Source: Amycolatopsis sp. WQ 127309
GTDB lineage: Bacteria; Actinomycetota; Actinomycetes; Mycobacteriales; Pseudonocardiaceae
DNA: 64,000 nt
NCBI RefSeq assembly: GCF_023023025.1
Contig: NZ_CP095481.1
Location: 6,895,001-6,959,000, forward strand
Reading direction: 5' to 3'
Shown here piece by piece: positions 8,358 through 20,500 of this stretch. Under the pieces are notes generated by a model that saw only the letters and a list, made by a program, of their open reading frames with translations, did no database searches and was not told the DNA's origin. Within the stretch, counting starts at the first letter, position 1. The number at the start of each line of letters is the position of its first letter. Position numbers and translations under genes: made by a program.

Positions 8358-8372
8358 CCCCCCTCACGGGGG
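8358..8372 (-). promoter_or_regulatory. GNRA-loop hairpin covering the STAS Shine-Dalgarno
   Basis: On the minus-strand transcript five C residues, the loop GUGA and five or six G residues form a compact hairpin directly before the STAS start codon. The G arm is also the ribosome binding site, so folding would mask it. GUGA is a GNRA-type tetraloop. Confidence 0.4.
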
Positions 8373-8378
8373 TTTTGA

Positions 8379-8663
8379 ATGTCCGCTGCTACCAGCACCG
8401 CCTTCACCGGTCGGCCGAAGGTGCGGGTGCTGCGGCCGGGCACGACCACGTTCGTGAAGCTGCGTGTCCGTCCGCGCAAGTACTGGCGCGGCGCGGACCG
8501 GGCGTGGTCGTTCACCGTGACCGAGCTGACCGACCCGATCGACCTGCCCGGCGGGGGTGCACCCCTTGCCTCATCAAGACGGCGATCTTCTTGCGGACGT
8601 GCACCCATTCTCCCGATAAACGACCGGATGATGTTTGCTGATACCCGGCTGGGCCGGTGGTAA
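8379..8663 (+). other. Small open frame, possible domain remnant
   Basis: The open frame of 94 codons contains PGTTTFVKLRVRPRKYWRGADRAWSFTVT when read in segments. This resembles a beta-sandwich repeat found in some actinobacterial membrane or hydrolytic proteins, where P-G...V-x-V-R-P-R...W-R-G...F-T-V is typical. The sequence then degenerates, and no good ribosome binding site is present. It could be a fragment of a larger lost gene or chance coding on the strand opposite the STAS promoter region. Confidence 0.25.
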
Positions 8664-9592
8664 ACCCCGCCCGCGGCGGGTGCCGCAGTGCCGATGTCGA
8701 TCCGGCGCTCTCGGGTGTTACGACGTCGATGCGCCGCCGAGCACGTCCGTGACGCGTGCCGTGCCGGGGTTCTCGCCGCTGCGGGTGTCGTGCACAGCAC
8801 GTCACGAGGTGTGTCGGTCCCGGGATCGCACCCGCCGGTGAAATCTGCACTCTGGTGCTCCGGGACGTAGTCGCGAATCACGAACACCCGGCCGGGGGAT
8901 ATCCCGCACCATCGCGAGAACGCCGGTCGGTGTGCTTTCGCCGGCTTTTCGCAGGTGGGCTCGGGTCGCTGTGGAGTTCTCCGCTTTCGTCGGTTGCCTG
9001 CTGGCATCGGGATCTTCGGACGCGCCCGGTCCAAGAAAGGCAGCCGGCGTGCTCTTCAGGTGAAAACCGGGTGGTGGCGCGTCAAAAGATCACCAGATGT
9101 GCCACGAGAACCGATTGATCGGCATGTCTTCCGGTCATGTGGAATCCGGCCGTCCGGTTGGTATTTTGTCGGGTTTACGTCGTGGTTACGGATCTGTTTT
9201 CGGTCGCCGCCTTTGCGTGGTCATGCTCGCGTTACGTGTCATCCGGGTGATCTCGAAATGTGGAAAGAGGTGATCGCTGCGGCGCCGTTGGGTGGCGGGT
9301 AATCGCTGGTGAGGGAGTTTCCTGGGTGTTAAACCCGTCATTGGTGGTACAGAATCGGCAGAAGGGTGAACTGCTCGAGGTGCTGGTTTTTCCTCTGGGT
9401 GATCACCTTTCGAGGATTTCCGTTGAATTTTTCCTGATACTCCATCCGGCGGTACGAGCCTGATCTCGACTGGGTAACGTGACTGACGAATCTGGTTGTT
9501 GGGGGATCACGGACCGTTGAATTGATCTACTTTCGATCAAGGAGCGCGAACGTTTCGCTGCCTTGCTTCTGGGGTGAGAAAGGATCTTGCGT
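8664..9592. other. Non-coding, lower-G+C region upstream of NRPS cluster
   Basis: This roughly 0.9-kb stretch is visibly richer in A+T than its neighbours, especially 9060-9590, and no open frame shows a recognisable family. The low G+C and the position directly before a 41-kb operon make it the likely promoter and regulatory region of the peptide cluster. I see no tRNA, insertion-sequence end or attachment-site signature. Confidence 0.5.
9522..9540. promoter_or_regulatory. Inverted repeat upstream of the NRPS operon
   Basis: The half-sites TTGATC and GATCAA are separated by seven bases, in the A+T-richer region about 230 bases before the NRPS start. It could be a regulator binding site; no matching regulator gene is in the cluster. 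Confidence 0.3.
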
Positions 9593-9694
9593 ATGTCTTC
9601 GCGATCGGTGGTGCGCGTGCCTCTGCGTGCGCGGTTCACCGTATGTCGCATTGAGGCTGTTCGGTCCGGTACCACATCGGAGATTCCTCGGTAA
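9593..9694 (+). CDS. Putative 33-codon leader peptide upstream of NRPS-1
   Basis: An ATG at 9593, nine to ten bases after GAAAGGAT, opens a 33-codon frame rich in Arg and Val (MSSRSVVRVPLRARFTVC...) that ends with TAA at 9692-9694, 72 bases before the NRPS start. It has no family match. The position fits a translated leader that could couple amino-acid supply to NRPS expression, but there is no obvious terminator/antiterminator pair between it and the NRPS gene. It may be a chance open frame. Confidence 0.25.
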   Translation: MSSRSVVRVPLRARFTVCRIEAVRSGTTSEIPR

Positions 9695-9766
9695 ACCCGT
9701 CTTTCGTCTTTTCTGGTGCCTGGCTGGTCCGGCGCTGGTCACACCACGCTCGAAAGGGTTTTGGAA

Positions 9767-11585
9767 ATGCCGTCATCTGACGTTCCGGTCGTCGTGGCCG
9801 GGACGGCGTCCCGCAGCGTGCCGACGCCCGCGCACCTCGCCGAACTGTTCCAGGCACAAGCCGTTCGCAGTCCTCTTGCCACGGCCCTGACCGGTGCGAA
9901 CGGGACGCTGACCTACGCGGACTTGAACGTTCGGGCGAACCAGCTGGCGCGGGTGCTCGTCGAGCACGGTGCCGGGCCGGAACGGGTCGTCGCGCTCGCG
10001 CTGCCGCGGTCGGCCGACCTCGTTGTCGCGCAACTGGCGACGGCAAAAGCGGGTGCGGCGTTCCTTCCGGTCGATCCGGACCACCCCGCCGAGCGGATCA
10101 CCTTCATGCTGGCCGACGCCCGGCCGGTGCTGGTCGTCACGCAGTCGGTGGCCGCACCGGACGGCGTCGGGACCGCGGCCACGATCGCGCTCGACCGGGC
10201 CGGGCTGCTCGATGGCAGGCCCGGCCACGACCTCACGGACGAGGACCGGACGCGCCCGCTGCAGGTCGGCCACCCCGCGTACCTGATCTACACCTCCGGC
10301 TCGACCGGCGTGCCCAAGGGCGTGGTGGTCACCCACCGCGGCCTGGCCGGGTTCTTCGCCGCGATGCGGGACCGCTACGACGTCCACCCCGGCGACCGGG
10401 TGCTCGAGTTCTCCTCGCCCAGCTTCGACGCCTCGATCCTGGAGCTGGGCATGGCGCTGCCCTCGGGCGCCGCGCTCGTCGTCCCGCCCGCCGGGCCGCT
10501 GCTGGGCGACCGGTTGGCCGAAGTCCTCGCCGACCACCGGGTCACCCACGCCCTGATCCCGCCGGTCGCGCTGGCCACGCTGTCCGCCACGCACGCCGCG
10601 GGCCTGCCGGACTTCCGGACCGTGATCGTCGGCGGCGACGCCTGCCCGCCCGAACTGGTGCGGACCTGGGCGCCCGGCCGCCAGATGATCAACTCCTACG
10701 GTCCCACCGAGTCCACCGTCGTGGCCACCTGGAGCGACCCGCTGGCGCCCGGGGGAACGCCGCCGATCGGCCGGCCGCTGCCCGGCACCACGGTGTACGT
10801 CCTCGACGAGTCGCTGCGCCCGGCCACCACCGGCGAGCTGCACCTCGCCGGGCCGAGCCTGGCCCGCGGCTACCTCGACCGGCCGGGCCTGACCGCGAGC
10901 CGGTTCGTGGCCGACCCCTTCGGCGCGCCTGGTGCCCGGATGTACCGGACCGGTGACGTCGTGCGCCGCACCGCCTCGGGCGAGCTGGAGTTCGTCGGGC
11001 GGACCGACCACCAGGTCAAGATCCGGGGCTTCCGCATCGAGCCCGGCGAGATCGAAGCTCTGCTGCTGGGCCGCCCGGACGTCCGGGAAGCGGTCGTCGT
11101 CGCCCGGGAGGATCAGCCCGGCGTCAAGCGCCTGGTCGCCTACGTCGCCGGGGACGCCGAGCCGGCCGCCCTGCGCTCGGCCGTGGCAGCCAAGCTCCCG
11201 CCGTACCTGGTGCCCGCCGCTTTCGTCGTGCTCGACCGGATGCCCCTGACCACGCACGGCAAGCTGGACCGCGACGCGCTGCCGGAGCCCGACTGGGCCG
11301 CCCAGGCGCGCGCGACCCACACGCCGCCGCGGACCGCGACCGAGCGCGTCCTGGCCGAAATCTGGGCCGACCTGCTCGGCGTGCCCGATGTGGGCATCGA
11401 CGCGGACTTCTTCGAGCTCGGCGGGGACTCGATCCTCGGCGCGCGGGCGCTGGCCCGGATCCGTGCCCGCTTCGGCGCGGACCTGTCACCGCGGGTGGTG
11501 TTCGACGCCCGGACCATCGCGAAGCTCGCCGCGCTGCTGCCCGACGGCGACCAGCCGGCGAGCGGCCGGATCGAGCGCGGCACCC
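9767..11585 (+). other. NRPS module 1 (A-T), loading module
   Basis: The adenylation pocket residues, aligned by eye to GrsA positions, read D-A-L-L-I-G-S-V-V. This resembles codes for large hydrophobic or aromatic residues and is close to modules 5 and 10. No E domain follows, so residue 1 is predicted L with a free N-terminus. Confidence 0.6.
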
Positions 11586-14500
11586 ACGAAGACGTCGTGC
11601 CGATTTCGCCGGTCCAGCGCCGGCTGTGGCTGCTCGACGAGCAGAACCCGGGCAGCACCGAGTACAACGCCGGTGTCGGGCTCACCCTGTCCGGTCCGCT
11701 GGATCGCGAAGCCCTGCGGACCGCGTTGGCCGGCCTCGTCGCGCGGCACGAGGCGCTGCGGACGACCTTCCGCACCGTCGACGGGCACGGCTTCCAGGTG
11801 GTCGCCGAGACCGCCACGATCCCGTTGCGCGAGACCGACGCCGATGACGACCTGGACGCGCTGCTCGCAGCCGAGCTGGACCGCCCGTTCGACCTGGGCG
11901 CCGGGCCGCTGACCCGCGCCACGCTGATCCGCCTCGGTCCCGACGAGCACCTCCTTCTCCTGTGCCAGCACCACATCGTCACCGACGGCTGGTCGGTCGG
12001 TCTGCTCGTCGACGAGCTCGCCGCGCTGTACGCGGGGGAGGAGCCCACCCCGGCGCCGATCGGGTACCGCGACTACTCCCGCTGGCACCACGAGCGGCTC
12101 GCCGGTCCGCTGCGCGAGCGGCAGCTGACGTACTGGCGGGAGCGGCTGGCCGGGCTGGAGCCCTTGGCGTTGCCCACCGACCGGCCGCGTCCGCCCGTCC
12201 GCGAGACGCACGGCGCCATCCGCCGCTACCCGCTGCCCGAGGAGCTCGCCGGTGGCCTGGCCGCCCTCGGCCAGGACACCGGCGCCACCCTGTTCACGAC
12301 GCTGACCGCGGTGGTCCAGCTGCTGCTGGCCCGCTACACCGGGCAGGACGACATCGCCGTCGGCACCGCGGTGTCCGGGCGCGACCACGACCAGCTCGAG
12401 CGCTTGGCCGGGTTCTTCGTCAACACGCTCGTCCTGCGCTCCGCCGTCGACCCTGCCCAGCCGTTCGACGCCTTTCTCGGCCAGGTCAAGGAAACCGCGC
12501 TCGCGGCGTTCGCCGCCGGCGAGGTGCCCTTCGACCAGGTCGTCGACGACCTGCGGCCGGCCCGTGATCCGGGCCGCACGCCGCTGGTGCAGGTCCTGCT
12601 CGTGCTCCAGCAGGACCTCGTCCGGCCCCGGGAGGCGGGCGCCCTGCATCTGGGCGAGCACGACCTGCCCCGCCCCCGGGCCCGGTTCGACCTCGTGCTG
12701 GAGTTCCAGCCGCAGGGCCGCGGCGTCGCGATCGAGTACGACACGGCCCTCTTCGACGCCGCGACGATCGACCGCTTCGCCGGGCACCTGCGCGTGCTGG
12801 CCGAAGCCGTCGTCGCCGACCCGCACCGGCCGCTGGCCGCGCTGTCCATGATGGACGGTGCGGAACTGGCCCGGCTCCACGACCTCGAGCGGGGCCCGGC
12901 GGTCCCGGTCCCCGCGCTCACCCTGCCCCGCTTGTTCGAGGCCCAGGTGAACCGGACGCCGGACGCGGTCGCCGTCGTCTGCGACGGCCGCCGCCTGACT
13001 TACCGGGAGCTCGACGACCAGGCCAACCAGCTGGCCCGCGTCCTGCTCGACCGGGGCGCCGGACCCGAGCGGCTCGTCGCCGTCTCGCTGCCGCGCACGG
13101 AACGGATCCTGGTGGCGCTGCTCGGCGTCCTCAAGTCCGGCGCCGCGTACCTGCCGGTCGACCCGGCCTACCCGGCCGACCGGATCGCGCTGATCCTCGA
13201 CGACGCCGCCCCGGTCCTGCTGCTGACGGCCGACGGCGAGGGACCCGGGCCCGCGCTGGCGTTCGACGACCCCGGCCTGCTCGCCGGCCGGTCGACGGCG
13301 CCGGTCGACGGTGAGCCCGACCCCGCCAACCCGGCCTACGTGATCCACACGTCCGGCTCGACCGGCCGCCCCAAGGGCGTCGTGATCGCCCACCGCAGCG
13401 CGGCGAACCTGATGGCGTGGGCGGCCGCCGACTTCGGCGCCGTCCTGCGGCCCGGGTCGACCGTCGTCGCGTCGACGTCGCTCAACTTCGACGTCTCGGT
13501 GTTCGAGATCTTCGCGCCGCTGATGGCGGGCGCCACCGTCGAGATCGTCCGGGACGTGCTGGCCCTCGGCGAGCAACCGGACGCCGGCCGGGAAGTCGGC
13601 CTGGTGAGCGGCGTGCCGTCCGCGTTCGCGCAGCTCCTGTCGCAGGGCGCGGTCTCGGTGCGGCCCTCGACGGTCGTCCTGGCCGGTGAAGCCCTGACGC
13701 TGCACGCGCTGCGCGACATCCGGAAAGCCTTGCCGGACAGCCGGATCGCGAACATCTACGGGCCGACCGAGTCCACTGTGTACGCGACCGCGTGGTATCA
13801 CGACACCGATCGCACGCCGCCGATCGGCCGCCCGGTCGCCGGGATCCGCGCCTACGTGCTCGACGCCGGGCTGCGGCGCGTGCCCGTCGGCGTGCCGGGG
13901 GAGCTGCACCTCGGCGGCGCGGGTGTCGCCCGCGGTTACCTCGGCCGGCCGGGCCTGACCGCCGGCCGGTTCGTCGCCGATCCCTTCGCCGCCCCGGGGG
14001 CCCGGATGTACCGGACCGGCGACGTCGTGCGCTGGACCGCGCACGGCGAGCTGGAATACCTGGGTCGCGCCGACGACCAGGTCAAGATCCGCGGGTTCCG
14101 GATCGAGCCGGGCGAAGTGGAGGCCGCACTGCGGCAGCACCCGGACGTCGCCGAGGCGGTCGTGGTCGCGCGCAAGGACGCCGGGCACCAGCGGCTGGTC
14201 GCCTACGTGGTGCCCGGCGGCTCGGTCACCCCCGCGCAGCTGCGGGAGTTCCTCGCCGGCTCGCTGCCCGCGCACCTGGTGCCCTCGGCGTTCGTGCCGC
14301 TCGACCGGCTGCCGCTCAACCCCAGCGGCAAGCTCGACCGGCGCGCCCTGCCCGCCCCCGACTGGGCGGGCACCACCACCCGCGTGGCGCCGCGGACCCC
14401 GGCCGAACGCCTGCTCGCCGGGATCTGGGCCGAAGCGCTCGGGCTGCCCGAGGTCGGCGTCGAGGACAACTTCTTCGAGCTGGGCGGCGATTCGATCCTC

Positions 14501-17500
14501 AGCATCCGGCTCGTGTCCGAGGCCGCGAAGGCCGGCCTGAAGATCACGACCCGCGACGTCTTCCGGCACCAGACAATCGCCGCGCTCGCCGCGGCCGCCG
14601 GCACGTCGGCCCCGGCCGTGGAGCGGCGGGCGGCGACCGGGGCCGTGACGCCGACCCCGATCCAGCGCTGGTTCCTCGACGCCGAGCCGGCCGACCCGGA
14701 CCACTTCGCGCAGGAGCTGAGCGTCCGGCTCGCCGACGACGTCGACGAAGCTCGACTGCGGGCCGCGGTGAACACCCTGGTCGCGCACCACGACGCCCTG
14801 CGGCTGCGGTTCCGCCGCACCGAGGCCGGCTGGACGCAAGCCCACGCCGAACCCGGCGACACCGACGTCTTCGGCGCGACGATCGACCTCGAACATGGCC
14901 CCCTGCTGCGCGCGGAGTTGACCGGGACGACGTTGCGCCTGGCCGTGCACCACTTGGTCGTGGACGGCGTGTCCTGGCGGATCCTCCTGGAGGACCTCGA
15001 CCACGCCTACCACGGCCGCGAGCTGAGCGCCCGGACGACGTCCTTCCAGGACTGGTCGGCCCGGCTCGCCGCGCACTCCTTCGACGACCACCTCGACCAC
15101 TGGCGCGCCGTCGACGGCACCCAGATCCCGCTCGACGCCGACGGCGTCGACACCGTCGCCAGTACCAGGACCGTCACCACCCGGCTGGACGCCGAGCTGA
15201 CGCGCACACTGCTGCAGGACGTCCCGGGCGTCTACCGGACCCAGGTCAACGACGTCCTGCTGGCCGCGCTCGGCCGCGCCCTGGGCCGGTGGACCGGCAC
15301 CGAACGGGTCCTGCTCGACCTCGAAGGCCACGGCCGCGAAGAGCTGTTCGACGACGTCGACCTGTCCCGCACGGTCGGCTGGTTCACGTCCCTGTTCCCG
15401 GTCGCGCTCGACGTGCCCGGCGGCGACTGGGGCGCAGCCCTGAAACGGACCAAGGAACAGCTGCGCGCGATCCCGGCTCGCGGCCTGTCCTACGGCGCCC
15501 TGCGCTACCTGACCGGCACCGCCCCCGAGATCACGCCCCGGCTCAGCTTCAACTACCTCGGCCGCTTCGAGGTGGCCGGCGACCTCTACCGCGGCCTCGA
15601 ACGGGACCTCGAACTGTCGCAGAGTCCCGACGCGATCCGCGCGCACGCCATCGACGTCGTCGCCCGCGTCACCGACGGCTGCCTGGAGATCACCTGGTTC
15701 TACTCCGACCGGCTGCACCGCGAAGCCACCCTCGGCGCGGTCGCCGACGACCTCGTGCACGGCCTGGCGGAGATCGCCGCCCACTGCGCCGACCCGGCCG
15801 CCGGCGGCCGCACGCCGTCGGACTTCCCGCTGGCGCACCTGGATCAAGCCGGCGTGGACACGATCGCCGGCGACGGCCGCGATGTCGAAGACGTCTACCC
15901 GCTCACCCCGGCCCAGGCCGGCATGCTCTTCCACGGCCTCACCGGCGACGCCCGGTCCGCTTACCTCCAGCAGGTCACGTTCGTGCTGACCGGCGTCCCC
16001 GACCCGGCCGCCCTCGCCCGGGCGTGGCAGCACGTCGTGGACCGGACCCCGGTGCTGCGCAGCCGGGTCGTCTGGGACGGCGTCGACGAGCCCGTGCAGG
16101 TCGTCCACCGCCACGTCACCCTGCCCGTCGAGCACCGCGACTGGACGACCGAGCCCGAGGACCTGGACGCCGTGCTGGCCGCCGACCGCGCCGCCGGGCT
16201 CGACCTGACCGCGGTACCGCTGACGCGGCTGCTCATCGCCCGCCTCTCGGCGACCGAGGTCCGGGTCGTCTGGACGTTCCACCACCTCCTGCTGGACGGC
16301 TGGAGCCTGTTCCAGGTGCTTTCCGACGTCTCGGCGGCGCACGCCGGCCGGGCGCTGCCCACCCGGCGCCCGTTCCGCGACCACGTCCGCTGGCTGTCCG
16401 AGCAGGACCGTCCCGCCGCGGAAACGTACTGGCGCGAGCAGCTTTCCGGCCGCCCCGAGCCCGTCCGGCTGCGGCCCGACCGCACCCCCGAGCGGCACAC
16501 CGTCGAGTCGACGGCCGCGCTGCGGGCCGACGTGCCGGCCGGACCGCTGCGCGCCGCCGCGCAACGCCACGGCCTGACCCTGAACACCCTCGTCCAGGGC
16601 GCCTGGGCCGTGGTGCTGGCCCGCTACGGCGGCCGGCCGGAGGTCTGCTTCGGCACCACGGTCGCCGGGCGGCCCGCCGAACTGCCGGGGGCCGACGAGA
16701 TCACCGGCATGTTCATCACCACCCTCCCGCTGGTCACCGACGTCGACGACCGTGCCCGGGTGTGCGACTGGCTCCGGGACCTGCAGTCCGCACAGGCCGA
16801 AGCGCGGCGGTTCGAGTACGCGCCGCCGGTGACCCCGTTCGACACGCTCCTGGTCTTCGAGAACTACCCGGTCACCGACGGGCTCGGGCTGCGTGAGCTG
16901 CGCGGCGTCGAGAGCACCAACTACCCGCTCAGCGTCGTCGCCTATCCCGGCGAGGACCGCTTGGACCTGGCCTTCGGCTACGACCCGGCGCTGTTCGACG
17001 CCGAGACGGTCGCCGGGTTCGCCGGGCACCTGCGCACGCTGCTCACCGAGCTGGCGGCCGGCCTGGACAAGCCCGTCGCCGACCTGCGGATGCTCACCGA
17101 CGCCGAGCGGCACGACGTCCTGGTCCGGTGGAACGACACCGCGCACGACCTCCCGGCCGCGACCGTGCCGGAGTTGTTCGCCGAGCAGGTCCGGCGCCAC
17201 CCCGACGCGGTCGCCGTCACCGGCGGGGAAACCCTGACCTACGCGGAACTCGACGTCCGAGCGAACCGGCTGGCCCACCGCCTGATCGCGCTCGGCACCG
17301 GCCGGGACGACCTGGTCGCGCTGCTGCTGCGCCGGTCGGCGGACGTCGTCGTCGCCCAGCTCGCGGTGCTCAAGGCCGGCGGCGCGTACCTGCCGCTGGA
17401 CGCCCGAGCCCCGCGGGAACGCCTGCGCGTGCTGCTCGACGGCGTGCGGGTGCTCGTCACCGACGACCCGGGCCAGGATGTCCACAGTGGACCGGCCGTC

Positions 17501-20500
17501 CGCGTTGACGACTGTGGAGACGAACCGGCGAGCGTGCCGGAGGTGGTGCTGCACCAGGAAAACCTGGCCTACGTGATGTACACGTCGGGGTCGACGGGCA
17601 CACCGAAGGGCGTGGCGGTGACCCACCGGGACATCGTCGGGCTGGCGCTGGACCGGTGCTTCGCCGGACCGGCGCACCGGTCCGTGCTGATGCACTCCCC
17701 GCAGGCGTTCGACGCGTCGACGTACGAGGTGTGGGTGCCGTTGCTCAGCGGCGGCCGGGTGGTCGTCGCGCCGCAGGGCGACGTCGACGCCCGGGTGCTG
17801 CGTCGCGTGGTCGCCGCGCACGGGGTGCGCGCGGTGTTCCTGACGGCGGGGTTGTTCCGGGTGCTGGCGCAGGAGGATCCCGCTTGCCTGCAGGGGATCC
17901 GCGAGGTGTGGACCGGCGGCGACGTGGTTCCCCCCGCAGCGGTGCGCCAGGTGCTGGCGGCGTGCCCCGGCCTGGCCGTGGTGGACGTCTACGGGCCGAC
18001 CGAGACGACGACCTTCGCGAGTCACCTCGTCCTGCCGCCGGGCGAGCCGGTGCCGGACGTGCTGCCGATCGGCCGGCCGCAGGACAACATGGCGGCCTAC
18101 GTGCTCGACGCCGGGCTGCGGCCGGTCCCGCCGGGCGTCGTCGGCGAGCTGTACCTCGCCGGCACCGGACTGGCCCGCGGCTACCTGGGCCAGCCGGCCC
18201 TGACGGCGGAACGGTTCCTGGCCGACCCCTTCGGCGCGCCGGGGGCGCGGATGTACCGCACCGGCGACCTCGTCCGCTGGTCCCGCGCCGGAGTGCTGGA
18301 GTTCGCCGGCCGCGCCGACGACCAGGTGAAGATCCGCGGTTTCCGGATCGAGCTGGGGGAGATCGAGACCGCGCTCACCGCGCACCCGGACGTCGCCGAA
18401 GCCGTCGTCGTCGCGGCGGAGAGCGCCGGGACCAAGCGGCTCGTCGCCTACGTCGTCGCGACCGGGGCGCCGGACCTGCGCGAGTTCCTGCTCCGGTCCC
18501 TGCCGGACTACCTCGTGCCCTCGCTCTACGTCCCACTGGAAGCGTTGCCGCTCAACGACAACGGGAAGGTGGACCGGCGGGCGCTGCCCGCGCCGGACCG
18601 TGCGCCGGAGCGGGCGTACCGCGAGCCGGCCACGGACGCCGAGCGGCTGCTGGCCGGGATCTGGGCCGAGGTCCTGCGCGTGGACCGCGTCGGCGCCGAC
18701 GACAACTTCTTCGAACTCGGCGGCGACTCCATCCTGAGCATCCAGGTCGTCTCCCGGGCCCGCCGGGCCGGGCTGGACCTCATGCCGGGCCAGGTGTTCG
18801 ACCACCCGACCGTCGCCGCGCTCGCCCTCGTCGCGAGCACCGCGCCCGCCGCCGTCACGGTCGACGAAGGACCGGTGACCGGCGAAGCACCGCTGACGCC
18901 CGTCCAGCACTGGTACCTCGACCCGAAGCCGGTGCACGCCGGGCAGTTCGTCCAGTCCGTCTCGATCGACCTGCCCGCAGCCGACCCCGTGGCGCTGGGA
19001 CACGCCCTGCGGGAACTCCAGCTGCACCACGACGCGTTGCGGCTGCGGTTCATCGGCGACGGCCAGTACCACGCACCGGAGGCCGGCGACGTGCTCGGGG
19101 CCACCATCGACCTCGAACGGGGACCGCTGCTGCGGGCCGAGCTGTCCGGCACCACGCTGACGCTCGCCGCGCACCACCTGGTCGTCGACGGCGTCTCGTG
19201 GCGGATCCTCCTGGAGGACCTGGACACCCTCCTCGCCGGCGGCGAGCTCGCCGCTCGCACGACGTCGTTCCGCGATTGGGCCCGCACCCTGGCCGAGCAC
19301 ACCGCCGCGGGCGGGTTCGACGACGAACTCGCCCACTGGGCGGCCACCGACGCCGACCCGGCCCTGCCGGTCGACGCCACGGGCGCCAACACCTACGGGT
19401 CCGCCCGGTCGGTGACCGTGCGACTGCCCGCCGAGGCGACCCGGGCGGTGCTCCACGACGTCCCGGGCGCGTACCGGACCCAGGTCAACGACGTCCTGCT
19501 GACCGCGCTGGGCCGGGTCCTCGCGGACTGGACGGGCCGCGACCGCGTCCTGGTCGACCTCGAAGGGCACGGGCGCGAAGACCTGTTCCCCGGGGTCGAC
19601 CTCTCCCGCACCGTCGGCTGGTTCACCTCGATCTTCCCGGTCGCCCTCACCGTGCCCGCCGGTGACTGGGGCGACGCGCTGAAGCAGACCAAGGAACAGC
19701 TGCGCGCGGTGCCCCGCCGGGGCGTCGGCTACGGCGCCCTGCGCTACCTCGCCGGCACCGCCCCGCGCGTCGAACCCGGGATCAGCTTCAACTACCTGGG
19801 CCGGTTCGACCACGGCGGCGGCCTCGACGGCGCGGCTCACCCCGGACAGACCCGCGGGCACCTGCTCGACGTCGTCGGCGCGGTCGTCGGCGACCGCCTC
19901 GAACTGACCTGGCACTACTCGGACCAAGTGCACACCGAGGCCACCGTCCACCGGCTGGCCGACGCGCTGCTCGCCGCGCTCACCGGGATCGTCGGGCACT
20001 GCGCCGGCCCGGACGCCGGCGGCCGGACGCCGTCGGACTTCCCGCTGGCCCGGCTCGACCAGGCCGCCGTGGACCGTCTCGCCGGGACCGGCGAGACGGT
20101 CGAGGACATCTACCCGCTGACCCCGATGCAGTCGGGCATGGTGTTCCACAGCCTCGTCGACGGCGCGGCCGGGACCTACCTCAACCAGGTGCGGCTGCGG
20201 CTGTCCGGCGTCACCGACCCCGAACGCCTGGCCCAGGCCTGGCACGACGTCGTGGCGGCCACGCCGGTGCTGCGCAGCCGCGTCGTCTGGGACGGTCTCG
20301 ACGAGCCTGTGCAGGTCGTCGAGCGGTCCGCGCCGGTGCCGGTCGTCCAGCTCGACTGGACGGCGCTGGACGAGCGGGAGCGCGCGAGCGAGCTGGAGCG
20401 GTTCCTCGACGCCGACCGGGCGCGGGGCTTCGACCTGGCGGCCGCGCCGCTGCTGCGGCTGGGGTTCGCCCGGCTGCCCGGCGGGGACGTCCTGATGCTG

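Noticed and set aside
9716..9766. Upstream in-frame start for NRPS-1
   Set aside because: It would add 17 residues without family similarity and has no good ribosome binding site, whereas ATG 9767 does.
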